This document shows, piece after piece, positions 35,507 to 47,200 of a DNA stretch of 64,000 nt. The stretch spans positions 1,407,582 through 1,471,581 of the forward strand of contig ONZQ02000004.1 of NCBI GenBank assembly GCA_900312665.1. Direction: 5' to 3'. The notes under the pieces are model-generated. The model was not told where the DNA came from and ran no database searches. It saw nothing but the letters and a program-made list of their open reading frames with translations. This DNA is from Cephalotrichum gorgonifer (lineage: Eukaryota > Ascomycota > Sordariomycetes > Microascales > Microascaceae). The position numbers were made by a program, and so were the translations under genes. How positions within the stretch are numbered: position 1 is the first letter of the stretch; each line of letters starts with the position of its first letter.

Positions 35507-36787
35507 ATGGCACCCTCGAGGGCACCGGGAAGGCCATTCGGCCACAGTCTTTTTCTCATCACTCTTCTTCTCGGAATCATATTAGTACTTGTCCAGCCAG
35601 CGGTCTCATCAACTCCCCCGGCCCAGGACCAAGAAGAAGCAGCCAAGGACCTGATCTGCCACACCGACAACCCGGCAGAATGTTACCCGCGAGTCTTTGA
35701 GCCCACGGATGAGTTCCAAATCATCCACCCAGACCAAGAAGTCCCCCCCGGCCTCCACGTGAGGCTAAACATCTGGAACGGCGAGAAGGAGGGCAAGATC
35801 AACGTCCCAGATGAGATTGATCCGTCCCTCGAGGGCCTTCCCACGGACAACGCCGTCGTGCTCGTAGAGCAGGAGGGAGAGCCGCGCGATGAACCTCGGA
35901 TCCCCAAGGGGGCGCCGGAGTATGAGCCCGTCGGTCAGATCAAGGTCCCGCCGGTAGAGGAGGGTAGTTTTTTCGAGTCGATCGAGGTCGTGAAGCGGGG
36001 CGTGCCAGCGGAGGCAGGTGAGGTGGCATTCAGGGCCGCGCTGGAGAACTTGCTTGAGATGTCCAGCGACATCTACTACGGGCTTAAGCTCACCGAAAAT
36101 GCGGAGGCCGTCAAGACGCTTCTCTGCCTCATGGTCGGGGGCGACGCGTCGGGGTCGGCGACAGCCGACGACGGCCAGGCCGCGGCGCGGATCCTAGCTG
36201 GCGCGGTGCAGAACAATGTCAAGGCGCTCGCCGAGGTCGAGAAGATCTGGGCGGACGCCATGGCATCGACCTGCAGCCCGCGCGACGACGCACCTACTTT
36301 GGAGGCTGCCTTCTACGCGAGCCTCATGCCCGCCGACGAGTCACTTCTCTCTCCCGAGGAGTATTCCAGAGCCGTTTCGAGGGTGGGGTCCACGGTCTTC
36401 GCCGCTAAGGGGCTCGTCCAGAACCCGGCCATCCGCGACGACTTCCTAGCCAAGGGTGGCATGAGGAACCTCGTCGAGATACTCGCCGCGGGCGACGAGC
36501 GGTGGGCACCCGTGCAGCGGAAGGTGGGGCATCTCCTCCTCGATACCTTCCTGGATCCGGAAGGCGGCGCGACTCTGGGCGTGTGGCCACAGGGTCAGGC
36601 GGCGGGCGACGATGTATGTGCGGGGGCGGCCGGTGTGGAGGAGGGATGTGTAGACTTTTATGTGAAGACGATAGCGAATAGGCATAAGGGGGAGCGGCAT
36701 TGGAGCGAGGAGGTGCGTGACCGACTACGAGCTGTGCGGAAGGGAAAGGGGGAGGCCGGGGGAAGGGAAGCGAAGCCCGAGTTATAG
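35507..36787 (+). CDS. sil1: SIL1/SLS1 nucleotide exchange factor for the ER Hsp70 BiP/Kar2
   Basis: ER luminal armadillo-fold protein that releases ADP from BiP/Kar2 during translocation and folding. It is intronless, 426 aa. A signal peptide is clear: a short basic start, a hydrophobic core (LFLITLLLGIILVLVQPA, about 15-32) and a small-residue cleavage zone (VSSTPPA). The next block, DLICHTDNPAECYPRVFEP with two Cys, and IIHPDQEVPPGLHVRLNI are family hallmarks. Helical repeats follow from about residue 170 (ALENLLEMSSDIYYGLKL, AKGLVQNPAIRDDFLAKGG, RNLVEILA). The C-terminus is KPEL, a possible weak version of an HDEL-type retention signal. It is divergent from the complex I subunit gene and has a TATA box. 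Induction by the unfolded protein response is expected from the family but I see no clear element. Confidence 0.92.
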   Translation: MAPSRAPGRPFGHSLFLITLLLGIILVLVQPAVSSTPPAQDQEEAAKDLICHTDNPAECYPRVFEPTDEFQIIHPDQEVPPGLHVRLNIWNGEKEGKINVPDEIDPSLEGLPTDNAVVLVEQEGEPRDEPRIPKGAPEYEPVGQIKVPPVEEGSFFESIEVVKRGVPAEAGEVAFRAALENLLEMSSDIYYGLKLTENAEAVKTLLCLMVGGDASGSATADDGQAAARILAGAVQNNVKALAEVEKIWADAMASTCSPRDDAPTLEAAFYASLMPADESLLSPEEYSRAVSRVGSTVFAAKGLVQNPAIRDDFLAKGGMRNLVEILAAGDERWAPVQRKVGHLLLDTFLDPEGGATLGVWPQGQAAGDDVCAGAAGVEEGCVDFYVKTIANRHKGERHWSEEVRDRLRAVRKGKGEAGGREAKPEL

Positions 36788-37440
36788 AGGGTATTCACGG
36801 CGTTCTAGGGGTTTGTTTTCGTGGATACCTTGCATATTCTCAATTGACTATTGCACTCTAAAATAGACGTTGATTCTCGATAATAGCAGAACAATACTTC
36901 CTTCCAAGAGGGTTTAGGCTTATCTGGAGTCGAAGATGAGTGAAGCGTCGGCGTCTCAGCGGCAGAGTAAGCCTGAAAACAGTAACCCGTAGATTCGGTC
37001 GCTATGAATTCATCCTCTGCCAGCTATACGAAGATGTACTTGTAAGTTCAGGTCATTTTCTGTTTCTGTATAAACGTACGAATATTACTCCGCCACCGAA
37101 AAAAGCACATTGATAATCGCATGGAGGGCGAATGAATGGGCCTGGGTCCCAACATAGCCTGTTCAAAAGTCCCTAGCTCTCATTGGCCCACTGCCGATCC
37201 TCAGCTGGCTGGTCATGCTCCGTCATATTATCCCCAAATCAAACCAAGAAACCGCCACCTCTCCCAACCCAAATCCGCACAAACCAAACCTACCGACCTA
37301 CCTACCGCCTTAACCCCCCTCACGAGCAACTCCATCGTCTCAAACCAAGAAACCCCGAACGAACCCACTCAGACGGGCCCCCGAAATAACGGGATCCCCC
37401 CCTTTCCAAATCGAAATCAAACCAGGGGGACAACGCAAAT
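36788..37440. other. Intergenic region with CA/CT-rich right half
   Basis: Positions 37230-37440 are markedly C- and A-rich, like a fungal leader, and lie just ahead of the small open frame. Nothing else is seen. Confidence 0.45.
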
Positions 37441-37680
37441 ATGTCATCCTGCAAGCAATCCGATGCAGCCTCCATCTGCTCCCAGACGCCGCTCCTACCG
37501 TCCCCTCGCTACGACGAGGCCGCCGCCGCGAGCCACCGCCGCCGCCTCCGCACGAAGCTAAGGACCGCGCTCTCAGACGTGGGAACGCCCCCTACAAGCC
37601 GGTATGATGCCGCGCATGGGCTCGAGACCCCGGGGCATGTTGACTTGGTGATGTTGAGGGGTGTTGCCGCGAGGATCTGA
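37441..37680 (+). CDS. Possible small uncharacterised protein (79 aa)
   Basis: A 79-codon frame starts at 37441 after a C/A-rich leader-like stretch. It has GC-rich third positions like the real genes here. The peptide starts MSSCKQSDAASICSQTPLL, contains a basic segment (SHRRRLRTKLRTALSDVG) and a PPTSRYDAAHGLETPGHVD motif, and ends VMLRGVAARI. It has no signal peptide or membrane segment. The PPTSRYD block reminds me of short unnamed fungal proteins, but this is memory, not a search. Chance cannot be excluded. Confidence 0.45.
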   Translation: MSSCKQSDAASICSQTPLLPSPRYDEAAAASHRRRLRTKLRTALSDVGTPPTSRYDAAHGLETPGHVDLVMLRGVAARI

Positions 37681-38850
37681 TTCCGTGTAGATGCCGGTTC
37701 TGTGAGAGTTAGGATAAGGGACTACATAAGGACGGGATACCACATGGTGACGGTGGTATCCGCTTGCTCGCTGGCTGAAGCGACTTCGGGAGTGTCGTGG
37801 ATTCGAATAATCGAGCTCTATCCCCCGGAACATACATGTACGGAGGAGAGGCGGCAATACGCTGAGAGGGGTAACATCTCGATTCCCCCTCTCCCTCCCT
37901 ACTATGCTCGGACTTGAGCGCGCGGCGGAAAGAGGCAGTTGGCGCGATGATAATGCGGTGAAAGTGAGCGGGCATGGGAAGCGCGAGGCTCTCGTCCTCG
38001 GGCGTCGAGAAGCGACCTTGTGAATACTTGATTTTTTTTCCGCAGTGGGACTCTGGCACGGGGCGTTTCTGTTGTGCGGCTTTGGGTGGCGTTTCATCTC
38101 CTGGCGGGCGAACGAGGCTTCGTGGAGTTTATCTTGCATTGTCAATCATCCCATTTTACTAGGATATATATATTCACATCCATATATGCCTACCTCGGCT
38201 GTATTCGGAGAGGGGCCTTTGAGAGTGGTCGTGTACGATGCCGCTCGCTTTCCAGCCACTGTTCCTGTTCTCTCACACTGCCATAGCGCCTCGTCCTACC
38301 ATGCGGGCTACCATGGGGGGTAAATCCAAGTCATATAAACAGTAGCTATGCTGGTATACATTCTCACCTAGTGTCATCAGGACATCGCATCGTTAATCCG
38401 CCAAGAACGCTCAAAGTGGAAATCAAACACGTTCGTCCCGTCCGCCACGTCCACTGCTCCTCAACGATCAGCCATTCCTTCTAACCTTTCCTGTGGACAT
38501 TCCACACCAAAAAACCCTATACACGTATCCTCCCCCTGGCGAGAGATGAAAAAACAGTCTGCCGTCGGTCCGTGTCTGTCAAATGGAACAGAGAAAGTGC
38601 GAATTAAATCGCACTGATAGGCGTGAAAATGACAAAAGGGGAGCACCTCTTCGAAGGGTGTAAGCCGTGTTCGTGCGTTTCCATAAACAGTCTCTCGGTT
38701 TCAAGGGCGCCTGCTCATCCGTTCGCGCCGTTCCTTTGAGCTAAGGCCACTTATGTCGTCAATAAACAAGTCGATAGACGTATGTGATACGCATGCGTCC
38801 GTTTGAGCCACCAGTCCGTCTGGCTAGCGTGTTAACGGGGCACACCCGAC
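37681..38850. other. Intergenic region, 1.2 kb
   Basis: Between the small open frame (+) and the stop of the eight-exon gene (-). Short frames only; no supported feature. Confidence 0.45.
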
Positions 38851-40959
38851 CTATGTGGATGGGCCACCTTCCTTGTCCGAGTCCGCGTTATTAGTCGGAG
38901 ACGTTGGAGGGTAGAAGACATCGTAGAACCGGGCAGCAGCTGCAACCGATGGCACGTTAGCAAACAGCTCCCCGAAAATAGCAGCTCCATCCAACATCGT
39001 CCGCCCGACCCACCTTTCTCGTTGAGGAAGTCTATCTCAAACGCTCCCTCTCGGCCCTTACGTTGGTTTTCCTGTCGATAGTTCTGGTGGAACACGTAGA
39101 GCTGGACGTCCCTTAGCCAGACCCGGCGACGCGACTCCTTTACGAGCCATGTGGGGGATGTGCACTGATGGGTAACTGATTATAGTCAGACGAAGTTCAT
39201 ACGTGTATACCTAGGCTACGTCAATCAATAGATCCACTCCGCACATACCAAAGGCCGTCCAGACGGGGCATTGTCGCATCTCGCCCTCCCACACTGCAGC
39301 ATGTAACCGGATGCCCTTGGTCTGGGTGTCCTGGTACACTATCAGAGAGTGCTTATAGTTGTCGTCGATAATTTGACTAAGAACGCTGCGGTTAGATAGC
39401 TCGCGCAGGCAGAGAGTGTCAGACATGATAGGAAACACGTACGCCTGGAATAGTCGCCTCTCACCCTGCAATGTGTACTCATCCTTATCGACCAACACAG
39501 TCGAGCTGTTCTGAATCTTCAGGCTTGAAAAAGTGCAATAGAACAGCACCATCTCTACAGCAGTGTCAGTATCCAGCTGAACGGCGATCACCGCCCTCCC
39601 ACAGAATAGACGCCATTAGGCCCGTCGTACCTTCCCAGGTGATGAAGTAAAGGGCCGCCCACAACTTAGATGTTTGCGTGGACTCGCTCCATCGCCAAAG
39701 TTCTACAGCACTGTGCTTGCGCTGAATTCGAAGCTCATGCACACCTCTAACGGCGAGCCACTGGATGCCCTGATGAGAGGTGACGAGGGACAGGTGTTGC
39801 TGGGGGGTCCCACGCACGGAGGATACGATGAGGGACAGCGAGTCATTGTCAAAACTCCTAAATGATATTAGACAGGGTTCTGCGAGTGGTAGGCCCGTGG
39901 TAGCTGCGCGGAAGGGAGGCTCAGCTTGGGTGAGCGCGGCGCGGCGCACAAACCTTCGGAAGAGTACCATGGAGCCGGGTGGAAAAGGAGGCTGGCCGGG
40001 AGCAAGTTGCTTATGCGGGCCACATGATTTTGACCTACAGAACAGATTAGTCGGCGCAAGGGGATAGTCTCCTTCACAATATATGCCTACCTCTTCGGCG
40101 TCTTCAAGGCTGTCCGCGACGGCAGGGGCAGAGAGAATATCTGCTGTGCCCAATGGGAAGGCTTCACTCTGTCAGCACAAGAAACATACTCTAGCCAGTG
40201 GTACCTACAGGTTCTCGAGAAATCGGGGCAACGATCATATCCGGCCTTATAAGGGCGCCGCCGACTTGTGGGGCCGGAGGAGCTACAGAATGTGTGTGAG
40301 CATATCACTCGTCGCCGGCGGGATCGACTTCGCCCGGTAACCTACGTATTGCCCTCTTCTCCCGCAGGCCCATGATGAGGGTTTTAAGTGTTTCCAGTCT
40401 GTTTAGGTCAAAATTTGCGTTTCTTGAATCGCAGGTTAGTGAGGATGTTCCGGTCCCCGGTTGATCCGGCCCTAGAAAGGGGGGCCGTTTGCAGTGGCAC
40501 CCGAACTGACCTGGTAAGCATCTGGAAAATCGAATCCAGAAATTGGTTGTAGAGCAAAAATTGCTGGGGAAGGGCAATTCCGCCGACTTCATCCGTCATC
40601 TTGTTATACATTTTCCGCCATCTCATCTCCTTGGAGATCGATCGATCTTCGATGTAGCCGTCGATATCGTTGAGCGTCTTGGAGAGGCACGGGAGTATGA
40701 TGTTCAGATGTTGGAGGAGGACGGGCACCCGGGAGAAGTGGGCCTCGGACCGGTCGACCAGGTCTCGGAGGATACGGCTCGACACCCGGATCTCCTCCGA
40801 TAGGCCTATCATATGGGCATGGTAGTGCTCCGGCAGGGCATTGCGGAGTCCATCGAGACTATAGCTCATTAGCCCACACCGCTCTGCCTCCCGTATGCAT
40901 CCATGGAGGAGTCGGGTGTCGGCATGTCCCGTGTAGGTCATGGGATGCCCGGACATCAT
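38851..40959 (-). CDS. Uncharacterised eight-exon fungal protein (532 aa)
   Basis: I reconstructed exons 40959-40511, 40422-40346, 40282-40209, 40168-39954, 39857-39631, 39554-39249, 39175-39014 and 38939-38851; phases agree at all seven joins and the sum is 532 codons. The N-terminal part is helical (TRLLHGCIREAERCGL, RVPVLLQHLNIILPCLSKTL, then EMRWRKMYNKMTDEVGG). A Pro-rich linker follows. The C-terminal half is beta-like: VHELRIQRK, LWAALYFITWE-EMVLFYCTF across a join, HSLIVYQDTQTKGIRLHAAV, CPVWTAF-VTHQCTSPTWL across a join, and a final FEIDFLNEK-AAARFYDVFYPP. This layout matches an unnamed Pezizomycotina family in my memory; the end resembles a PH-like fold by inference only. The third intron is just 40 bp, and a 96-bp stretch inside exon 4 may be an optional intron. 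Function unknown. Confidence 0.72.
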
Positions 40960-43410
40960 TGTTCTCTACCCTTGGTAGTTGCGGGCACTGCTTCGCTCTG
41001 ACAAAGAGGCTGGTCCGACTTCGATCAACGAAGGCTAGGGTAGCATTATTTCGAGTCGTATCAGGAAACCTCCCCGATATGATGAGCGAAAACCGAGATC
41101 GTGATGGCGATTGATAGTTGGTTCTTCTCAACCCTCCCAGGTTCTGCCGTCATCCGCCCAAAGTCTTCCTTTCTCTCCTAGAGCACGTGTATCCCCGGCT
41201 GTCCAGCAAGGATGAATGCAAAATAATTGATAGGACGGAAATTGTGCGATGAGAAATGTCTCGGTGTGAGGGGTAAAGAAGGTCTTAATCAGAGGCCGGT
41301 TGGGCAGAAATTTATGCAATAATCGGATCTCAGACACTGCGGCCAGCATAACAATGAAAACCGGTCGTGGAATGAGTCCGGCGGAACTCTGCTAGGCACG
41401 ATGAGGCACCAGTAGGTCGGGAGCCTTGTGGGCCATATAGTAACGGGTGCTTGGAGAATGTTCGAGAGACCCTCGCTTCTATGAGACCAGAGAACGCAAA
41501 CGCAAATGCAGCTGCAGGATGGTGGCGATGGGCCAATCCAAACAAGGGAGACCAATCACCCCCACCAACCGGAGACATTCGAGGTGCGCATGGCCCGATC
41601 TATCTTATATGTAATTGTCTTATATGTAATTGTCAAAAAGGTGTGGTCGTGACGTGTCAACCACCCGAAATCTGCAATGTTGTATATGACAGAGGGAAGA
41701 CGGCTGTAACCTGGCAACTCTTCGACCGGAGCGGCGGAAACACGTGGGAAATACGACAGAACAGCCTCATGGCCCTCTCCCTCGCGAGTAACTGTACTTA
41801 TACGTCCTAGGTAAGAGTCGAATCCTTCTGGCAGCTTAGTCCCACACCTGCTCCGCAATGAGATTTGTGTGGTGTTCGGTGCTCGCCCAAGCCCCATCGT
41901 GTCGAGAAAGAGACACGATAAAGGACAAAACATGAAGCAGACATGCACTTCGTAGCCTGGTTACAGACACTGAGACAGCTGGTAGGAGAAATGAACAGGC
42001 CCGAGACCACCCACCAAGTACCTCACGATACGGGAGCTTTGGGTGGAGAAGCCTCAGCAACAGGCAAGGGCGGGCAGGCGGCCCCATGCTGGCCAACGGC
42101 CTCATCGCCAAACCGCAGTCATGGTAGGTAGGTGGAGGCTGCAGCATTCCTTACCTTGTTGCTGGTGGGTTGGCTAGTGCCACCCAGTGAATGAATGCCT
42201 TGCATATGCAATGCATAAACGAAGGAAAGAAAGGATGGCGGCCGAGTTTTATCTCCTCTAACGGTAATAGATAATCCTTGTCCTTGACAAAAAAAACTGG
42301 AGCATATGATATCCGAGCTTCTATGTTAATCCTGTCCGGGCAAATATGTCATGGTAACCTTAAGAAAGAAGGTAAAAATCGTCATGCGGAGATGATGGGG
42401 CAGCCGTTTTCTATTACTTGGACGGCCCGCATCTAACGCTTCGGCTTGCCCGTGGCCTCTCTGCGATGCTTTACAGGCTTTGGCGTTCCTGGGCCGAAGC
42501 GCAAGTTAACAACACCAAGTTCGGATGTAGTTGACATCGGGGTTGAACTTGAGGATCGAAACGGATGGTACAATTTACGATGAGCATCATGGTGAATGTG
42601 ATTTGGACCAACACCTTGGTATCCTTGGGTGGGCTGGAACATTACCTGGTGACTGGTGGGGAAGACAGCTTAATAAAGCAGCTGTGGCTACAGTGGCAAG
42701 CTTGTAAAATATGGAGGCAAGGAGAACCGAGATAATAGTCTGCATGAAAAGAGACAGCATGGGTTGGGAAGCGAGAGTTGAGAACCCTAAAATAAGAAAT
42801 AGGCGCGCATGAGATGGAGCCTGCTGCTGCACTGGGTCACACTCCCGCCTCCTGTAGGCTGCTCGATGGTCTTCATCATGAAAGGGAGGGGGGTAACTAC
42901 CCGCTATTTTGCAGTCATATCAATACATGTAATCGTGCCGCTGTGGGATCTTGTGAAAGCGTGTCGTCGGGTGAGCCTTGGCTAGCTAAGACAGAACACA
43001 GGGCGGCTTTGGACGACCAATAAGCTTGATCCGAAATAGCTTTACACACAGCTACCAAGACTGGCCTCGGCCCAATCCCAAGGCGGCAGCATGCGAACAT
43101 GGACAGAAGCTGTACATGCTTGCGGGAACCAGAGACACATGCCGATGCCGGTCAGGGCCAAGACTTAAAAGTATAAAGAACCAGTCCAATAAACGAAAAA
43201 AAAACAAGAGTCCCTTTACCCTATCCGCCGTCACTCAACACCCGACCATACCGAAAACAATAACAGTGCCGTAAGGAAATTCAACCGTGCACAAACAATC
43301 GCCATCTCGAGGGCATTGGCAAAGGACCCGAGAGCCTCGTATCATCATGTCTCACCGGGCGCGGAAGCCGCAGCAGCGCCCGTCAGGCGGTGGTGCCAAC
43401 AACGCGTCGC
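40960..43410. other. Gene-poor intergenic region, 2.5 kb
   Basis: No gene is supported. A pair of minus-strand frames at 42832-42433 (a hydrophobic start, then a basic end) might be a two-exon small gene, but the splice signals are poor. Confidence 0.4.
41603..41632 (+). repeat. Perfect 15-bp tandem duplication
   Basis: TCTTATATGTAATTG occurs twice head to tail, consistent with replication slippage. Confidence 0.85.
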
Positions 43411-43953
43411 TTAAGCCGAGTCATCGTCATCGGGGGCGGCCTTGGACGTTTTGATTAGCTCAGAACCCAGATACGTACGGTACAGGTGGGAGATCAGACT
43501 TACATTGTATGCGGCCTTCTCGTCCTCGTACCGCTTCTTGTCGGTGGCAGCCTTGGCCTCGTACGGGAGGCGCTGCTTCTCGTTAAGAGCCTTCCAGCGC
43601 TCACCGAGAGTCTTACCGACTTGGCCTGAACGGACTGAGTCAGTAACTCGCATCAATGGGCTTTGCACTAGGAACACGTACCGAACGAGATACCGGGGTT
43701 CTCCTCCCGGACGTTCTCTCGCTGCTCGTTGGCGAAGAACATGTAGGCGGAAAGGCCACGCTTGGGGGCATTGGGGTCTAATCATGATGTTCATTAGTAC
43801 CGACATTGCAAGGGGAACCCGGGTCAAGGGGGCGGCGTATGTGGGCGCGTTTCCCAGGAAGAGACGGTCGCGCCTGGAACTGATAGACGACTTACCCTTC
43901 TTGGCCCTCTTCTTCTCGGCCTTACCACCTCGCTTAGTTGCGGCCTTAGGCAT
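43411..43953 (-). CDS. nhp6: NHP6-type HMG-box chromatin protein
   Basis: Small single-HMG-box protein that bends DNA and assists FACT and transcription-factor loading in the nucleus. Exons 43953-43896, 43777-43682, 43625-43504 and 43440-43411 join in frame to 101 aa, the usual NHP6 size. A basic N-terminus (MPKAATKRGGKAEKKRAKK) leads across the first join into DPNAPKRGLSAYMFFANEQR, then EENPGISFG-QVGKTLGERW across the second, LPYEAKAATDKKRYEDEKAA, and a short acidic end (AAPDDDDSA). All box landmarks are present: the PKR start, the aromatic wedge YMFF, and the W and Y/K positions. Upstream, a strong acceptor with branch site (CGCTAAC...CTCAG) ends 10 bp before the ATG, so a leader intron is likely. 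Confidence 0.93.
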   Translation of the reverse strand: MPKAATKRGGKAEKKRAKKGKSSISSRRDRLFLGNAPTYAAPLTRVPLAMSVLMNIMIRPQCPQAWPFRLHVLRQRAARERPGGEPRYLVRYVFLVQSPLMRVTDSVRSGQVGKTLGERWKALNEKQRLPYEAKAATDKKRYEDEKAAYNVSLISHLYRTYLGSELIKTSKAAPDDDDSA

Positions 43954-43962
43954 TTTGATGAA

Positions 43963-44210
43963 CTGAGAAAGGTGATTGAGGTTAGCGATCAATAATCCAG
44001 GCCTAGAGTAACAAGTGGTGGTGGTGGTGGGATACGCGACCACCTCATCGGCGCAAATCAGTCGCAAATGAGTGTGGGGCGCAATTGTGTAAGTGATAAC
44101 ACGCGCACGCGTTTGTTGGTGGGGCGCAAGGAAGGCGCAAAGTCGCGATCAAGACGCCAGAACAGAAGCGCAAGCAAATAAGCACGCGAAGGATGTTGTG
44201 GGATGCATAC
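43963..44210 (-). other. nhp6: Probable 5' UTR intron of the nhp6-type gene
   Basis: On the minus strand a clear 3' splice end (CGCTAACCTCAATCACC then TTTCTCAG) finishes at 43963, ten bases before the start codon. The best upstream donor I see is GTATGC at 44210, giving about 248 bp; the donor is less certain than the acceptor. Confidence 0.5.
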
Positions 44211-47200
44211 TTATGTGGTAGAAGTCTCGGGTTCGGTGTTGTGCGAAGATCCTGGGAATGATACAACTAGATAGGCGAGCTCAGTTAGCTTTGCGCGCGA
44301 TCTGAGAATGAGATGATGCGCGCCGGTGATGAATGTTGGTGGCTTGCGCGATCGTGGACACGACCTGATCCTCTCATGGAGCTCGTGGCTTCAATGGAGG
44401 GCAGGATAGCAGCTCCAGGGTGTTGATCGTGAACCCTCCGAGAAATGCTGCAGCGGACGCGGTTGCAGTATAAAATCGCCGCCGAGGAGCTATCACGAAG
44501 CGCGCAGAGAATTGTATGGGATTGGGGTAGGAATCGGAGTGACTTAGGTTTTGCTGGGGTGCGCGCAGAAAATTAGGTACTCACCAATTGTTGTGTCGAT
44601 TGTGAGGTGGAATTTGTATGGGAGTCGGGTTTTGCTGGGGGATTTGTATGAGAGAGAGAAGAGGGGGAATTTGTATGGGGGGAGCGTCTGGTGGCCCTTT
44701 TTACTATGGGGAGTGATTGCGGGCAGGAGGCTGGCTGTGTGCGCGTGAAGGGCAGGTGCGTGGTGAGCCGACTATGGGGTATGTGGACGACGGTGTACTC
44801 TGTACTGTACAGGACGCTACCCAGGGTACAAGAAGGAGGGGGACCACGGAACCAGGCTATTCAATGTTGTGGTGTGGGTGCAGGGGACTGAGGCGTGTTT
44901 GTGCCGTCATGCCAGCTTCCCACCATACGTTAGGTGAGAGACCTGTACTCTGTAGACAGTAGTTTTCATCAGGTCACACGGAGTACTTGACGCCCATCCG
45001 TCTACTTTCCGCTGCTCCCGTTACCCTGGGCACATGGACCACGCCCATTGCTTGTACGTGCTTGTATGGCAATAACTACTCGTAGGATGTACTCGGATGA
45101 AATGAGCAACCAAGGCCATTCACATTGACTGGATCTACTTATCAAGCTGCTCATCTTACTGCCAAAAAATGAATGCTGGTAAGTGGCGGATGAGAAACTT
45201 CTGAAATATTTTCGGAAGGGGAGGAGTCTGTCCCTTCGCAGTCTTTGTTTTGCGACTAGAGGTTGGCCCGTCTTTACTTGTACTCCGCATGGGCCGAGAG
45301 ACACGCTTTTGCCTGAAGAGGTTGTATTGATATGCGACTTCGAAGAGTAAGGATGAGCATTTGGGGCCGTGTCCGTTGTCGTCCTGTACCTTTCCCAGGG
45401 CAAGAAGCGGTTCGTGAGGCGAAGGAAAGAAAGGGGAGTTTTGGGTGCATGGGCCTCTTTGAAACCGATCATGTTCTGCAAGCCATCTCTGCTGTGCCTG
45501 TAGTAATATATGACAATTTTCCCTACCTCAGTGACACCCCATCTCCGACAAGCTCCATGGTCCCATGTTGAGAATACAGGGTGGGGACAAACTGGAGGTC
45601 TCAACACCAAGTGGAAGGTGGCCGGGAGCACAGCTGAACGGTCACCACCACCACGACGCGCCGGCTGGATGAGAGTTCCACCCCTCCTGCCGTGCCGTTG
45701 GCTGGGTGGTTTGGGAAGGCGCGCACTCGGTCTCTCCGGGAGTACGTACTCATACACAGGTACCTGCTTGGATCAGTTCCGCTATCCATACGAGGAGATT
45801 GGATGTCGTCAATTTCTACGAGTACGATTTAGGGCGCTCTTTCCGTCACGAGTACGAGTACAAGTATGCGAGTACAAGATGGCTGTTTTGGACCCACTGT
45901 GATATTAACGTTTCGTACCCGCCATCACGGTTACTGATTGACTCTGTGCCCGCACCTAGCCACTTGTAGGCTTCACTTGCACTGTATGAGAGAGCGCGTG
46001 CTCTACAATTAAAGCAGGCACACCTTAAAGTAATCGCGCCAGTTCATGTTTTGTTTTTCTGCCCATCTGCCCCCATCCTCGCCCTCCTGCTTCCTGCTTT
46101 TCTACAAATACCACCGAGTGATTATTGGGGCGGGGAACATGAAAAAGTACTGCTCCTGCTACGAGTGTGAGGTGTGACCTAATAAGTTTGAAATATTGTA
46201 TATGAGGGTCGGGGATAGAAGCACTATTGTTCAAACGGACGACTTGGATGGGATGAAGCTTCCACTGGGTCGGGCGGTCCGATGCTCTGCACAAACCGAG
46301 CCCGGCATATTCTAGCGCTTTCCACCGTATTACTCCGTGCTTTGAACGAAGGCTACACTGGTCCTGAATTACACAAGAGGCACCCCCGCCCCGTGTCGCG
46401 AGGATCTTGTCTTGCCCGGCCGTCCCCCGTCACTTATGCCTGTCTCACACCCTCATCCGCATAAGTACTTCGTGTAGTGCCCTGCGAATGCACCTTCGAA
46501 ACAACTTGCTAAAATGAACGGGGCACCTTTAATGGACTCCGTTCATGTGCCCGTGGGAGTGCGATGTACCAAGCAAGGAGTACCTCTTTGGGTCGCAACC
46601 ATTTTCCGCGGGGCTATTCAAGTACTCGTACTCATCTGGAGTAGTACTCGTAATACTCAGAGTCGTATCTGTGAGCTCCTTCCCTGCCGCCTGGTAGTTA
46701 ATGTTACACCTATGAAAGTCCTCGTACGAGCGCATTCCTTCACAGCCAGAGCTGAAGCAACTGGAGTCAGCTGGCATCTGAGTCCTCAGTGGGAAGGACG
46801 TGCTGGAAGGACGAGTCGTCCACTGTCATGAGATGGAAGTATGGAGGGTCATGGGGGTGGGTACGACACTAGAGGAAAGGGTCGTCGGAGCTCTTGCAAA
46901 TGGATGTCCCCGAAAGGTGGGTAATACACTTGGGGCGGCAAATCGAAAGGTGGGCCCTTCTCTGCTCGTACAAGTACCGTCGACACGGGGTCACACCGGT
47001 GGGAGTATCAGCGAGCGCTCTTCGGATCAAGGGCTTCGGGCGTGGAATGGGTGTAGGGGTGCAAGCTGGGAGTCCTCACCCACCTACACACTACTTGGAC
47101 GTACATGGAAGTACGAGTAGTAATAATACGGGTGGGATGCGTGAAGCCGGGAGGATACGTACCTTATGCAGGGGGAATATATGTACAAGTACCGTGAAGC

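Noticed and set aside
42433..42832. Two minus-strand frames, one hydrophobic and one basic, that might be a spliced small secreted protein
   Set aside because: The junction signals are poor and nothing matches a family I know.
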